From positions 1 to 14,102 of the forward strand of contig JALRIQ010000064.1 of NCBI GenBank assembly GCA_023277325.1: a DNA stretch of 14,102 nt, in the 5' to 3' direction. The DNA is from Bacteroidia bacterium (lineage in GTDB: Bacteria; Bacteroidota; Bacteroidia; UBA8524). The position numbers and the translations under genes were made by a program. Of the stretch, positions 13,511-14,102 are shown piece after piece (position 1 is the first letter of the stretch; every line of letters begins with the position of its first letter). The notes under the pieces are model-generated. The model was given only the letters and a program-made list of their open reading frames with translations, was not told the DNA's origin and searched no databases.

Positions 13511-14102
13511 ATGAAAAAGCTCTTTGCTCTGTTCCTCGCCCTCGGATTAACTCTGGGATCTGCTGTGAACACTCTATCTGCTCAAACAGAAGATTCGTCT
13601 GCTCAAACTGAACAAACATCCGACACGGGCACAGCTCCTGCTGAAGAAGCTGCTGCACCTGCTGAAGAACCAGCAGCTGAAGAAACAACTGTTGTCGAGG
13701 AAACCTCAGAAAAAGGTATCCACCAAGTAATTAAAGAAAAATTCATCGAAGGTGATCCTGTGTGGATGACTCCGGTATTGATTTGTTTGATTCTTGGATT
13801 GGCTGTAGCTATTGAAAGAATTATTACCCTTAGCCTTTTCTCTATTAATAAGGACAAATTTGTTCTAGAAATTGAAGAAGCGGTTAAAACTGGTGGCGTT
13901 GAAGCTGCTAAAGAAGTTTGCCGTAATACCCGCGGACCTATCGCTTCTATCTTCTACCAAGGACTTGATCGTTCTGACGAAGGAATCGAAGTAGTAGAAA
14001 AAACTATCGTTTCTTACGGTTCTGTGCAAATGGGACAAATGGAAAAAGGAATGGTTTGGTTGTCGCTCTTTATCGCACTTGCCCCGATGCTCGGGTTTAT
14101 GG
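13511..14102 (+). CDS. MotA/TolQ/ExbB-family proton channel protein, truncated by the window edge
   Basis: The first 197 residues are visible; the frame is open to the right edge. A signal-like N-terminus (MKKLFALFLALGL, possible cleavage LSA before Q25) is followed by an acidic Ala/Pro/Glu linker (25-70) with three PAEE-type units. TM1 follows (about 86-105) with the family motif AIER (100-103). Then comes a cytoplasmic helical region containing CRNTRGPIASIFYQGL, and a second membrane segment starting near 183 with APMLGFMG, the start of the conserved GFxGTV motif. ExbB/TolQ proteins form the proton-driven stator pentamer that energises TonB-dependent transport or envelope functions; partners (ExbD/TolR, TonB) would be expected just downstream. 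Long N-terminal extensions are known in some Bacteroidota members of this family. The ATG at 13511 follows a good promoter. Family confident; which system it serves cannot be told. Confidence 0.88.
   Translation, partial: MKKLFALFLALGLTLGSAVNTLSAQTEDSSAQTEQTSDTGTAPAEEAAAPAEEPAAEETTVVEETSEKGIHQVIKEKFIEGDPVWMTPVLICLILGLAVAIERIITLSLFSINKDKFVLEIEEAVKTGGVEAAKEVCRNTRGPIASIFYQGLDRSDEGIEVVEKTIVSYGSVQMGQMEKGMVWLSLFIALAPMLGFM

Noticed and set aside
13603..13857. 84-residue open frame on the - strand inside the ExbB-like gene
   Set aside because: It is antisense to a clearly coding frame with family motifs; its Ala/Ser-rich translation is the mirror of the PAEE repeat codons.
1..14102. Defence system, prophage, insertion sequence, CRISPR array or RNA gene
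   Set aside because: No transposase, integrase, toxin-antitoxin pair, nuclease/helicase cluster, regularly spaced repeats, tRNA or rRNA signal was found; the RadA and radical SAM genes have normal chromosomal context and viperin-type motifs were not evident.

Overview
The window looks like an ordinary chromosomal segment of a Bacteroidota bacterium, probably a marine or environmental flavobacterium-like lineage, though the order cannot be fixed from this sequence. Three things point there. A very large secreted protein ends in a CHU_C / gliding-motility type C-terminal domain (type B sorting signal of the type IX secretion system, T9SS). Several intergenic gaps carry the Bacteroidota promoter pattern (TTG, about 18-20 bases, TAnnTTTG). 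Ribosome-binding sites are mostly absent or weak.

Layout. Bases 1-2680 are the end of a surface-polysaccharide cluster on the + strand: the last 53 residues of an integral membrane protein (possibly a flippase), a Wzz-type chain-length/co-polymerase protein without a kinase domain, and an O-antigen ligase/polymerase that starts at a TTG directly after the Wzz stop. Bases 2705-5708 are a tight three-gene run: glyA (serine hydroxymethyltransferase), a ferredoxin-NADP-reductase-type flavoprotein, and a radical SAM/SPASM protein. The gaps are 2 bases and a 1-base overlap. Bases 5918-10261 hold one 1447-residue secreted, multi-domain adhesin-like protein with its own candidate promoter and a strong intrinsic terminator. 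A small ORF of unknown function follows between two terminators. On the - strand lie metK (S-adenosylmethionine synthetase) and radA (DNA repair ATPase). At the right edge, divergent from radA, a MotA/TolQ/ExbB-family proton-channel gene begins and runs off the window.

How the genes relate. The polysaccharide genes plausibly act together in exporting and polymerising a surface glycan. GlyA and MetK both serve one-carbon/methyl metabolism, and MetK makes the cofactor of the radical SAM enzyme, but they sit on opposite strands about 5 kb apart, so no co-regulation is implied. The most suggestive pairing is the translationally coupled flavin reductase and radical SAM/SPASM gene: the reductase could feed electrons to the Fe-S enzyme, whose substrate is unknown.

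I see no mobile element, CRISPR array, tRNA, rRNA, integrase or recognisable defence system. Points worth a second look are the sharp codon-usage shift inside the giant adhesin gene, the reductase/radical SAM pair, the small orphan ORF, and the unusual acidic N-terminal extension of the ExbB-like protein.
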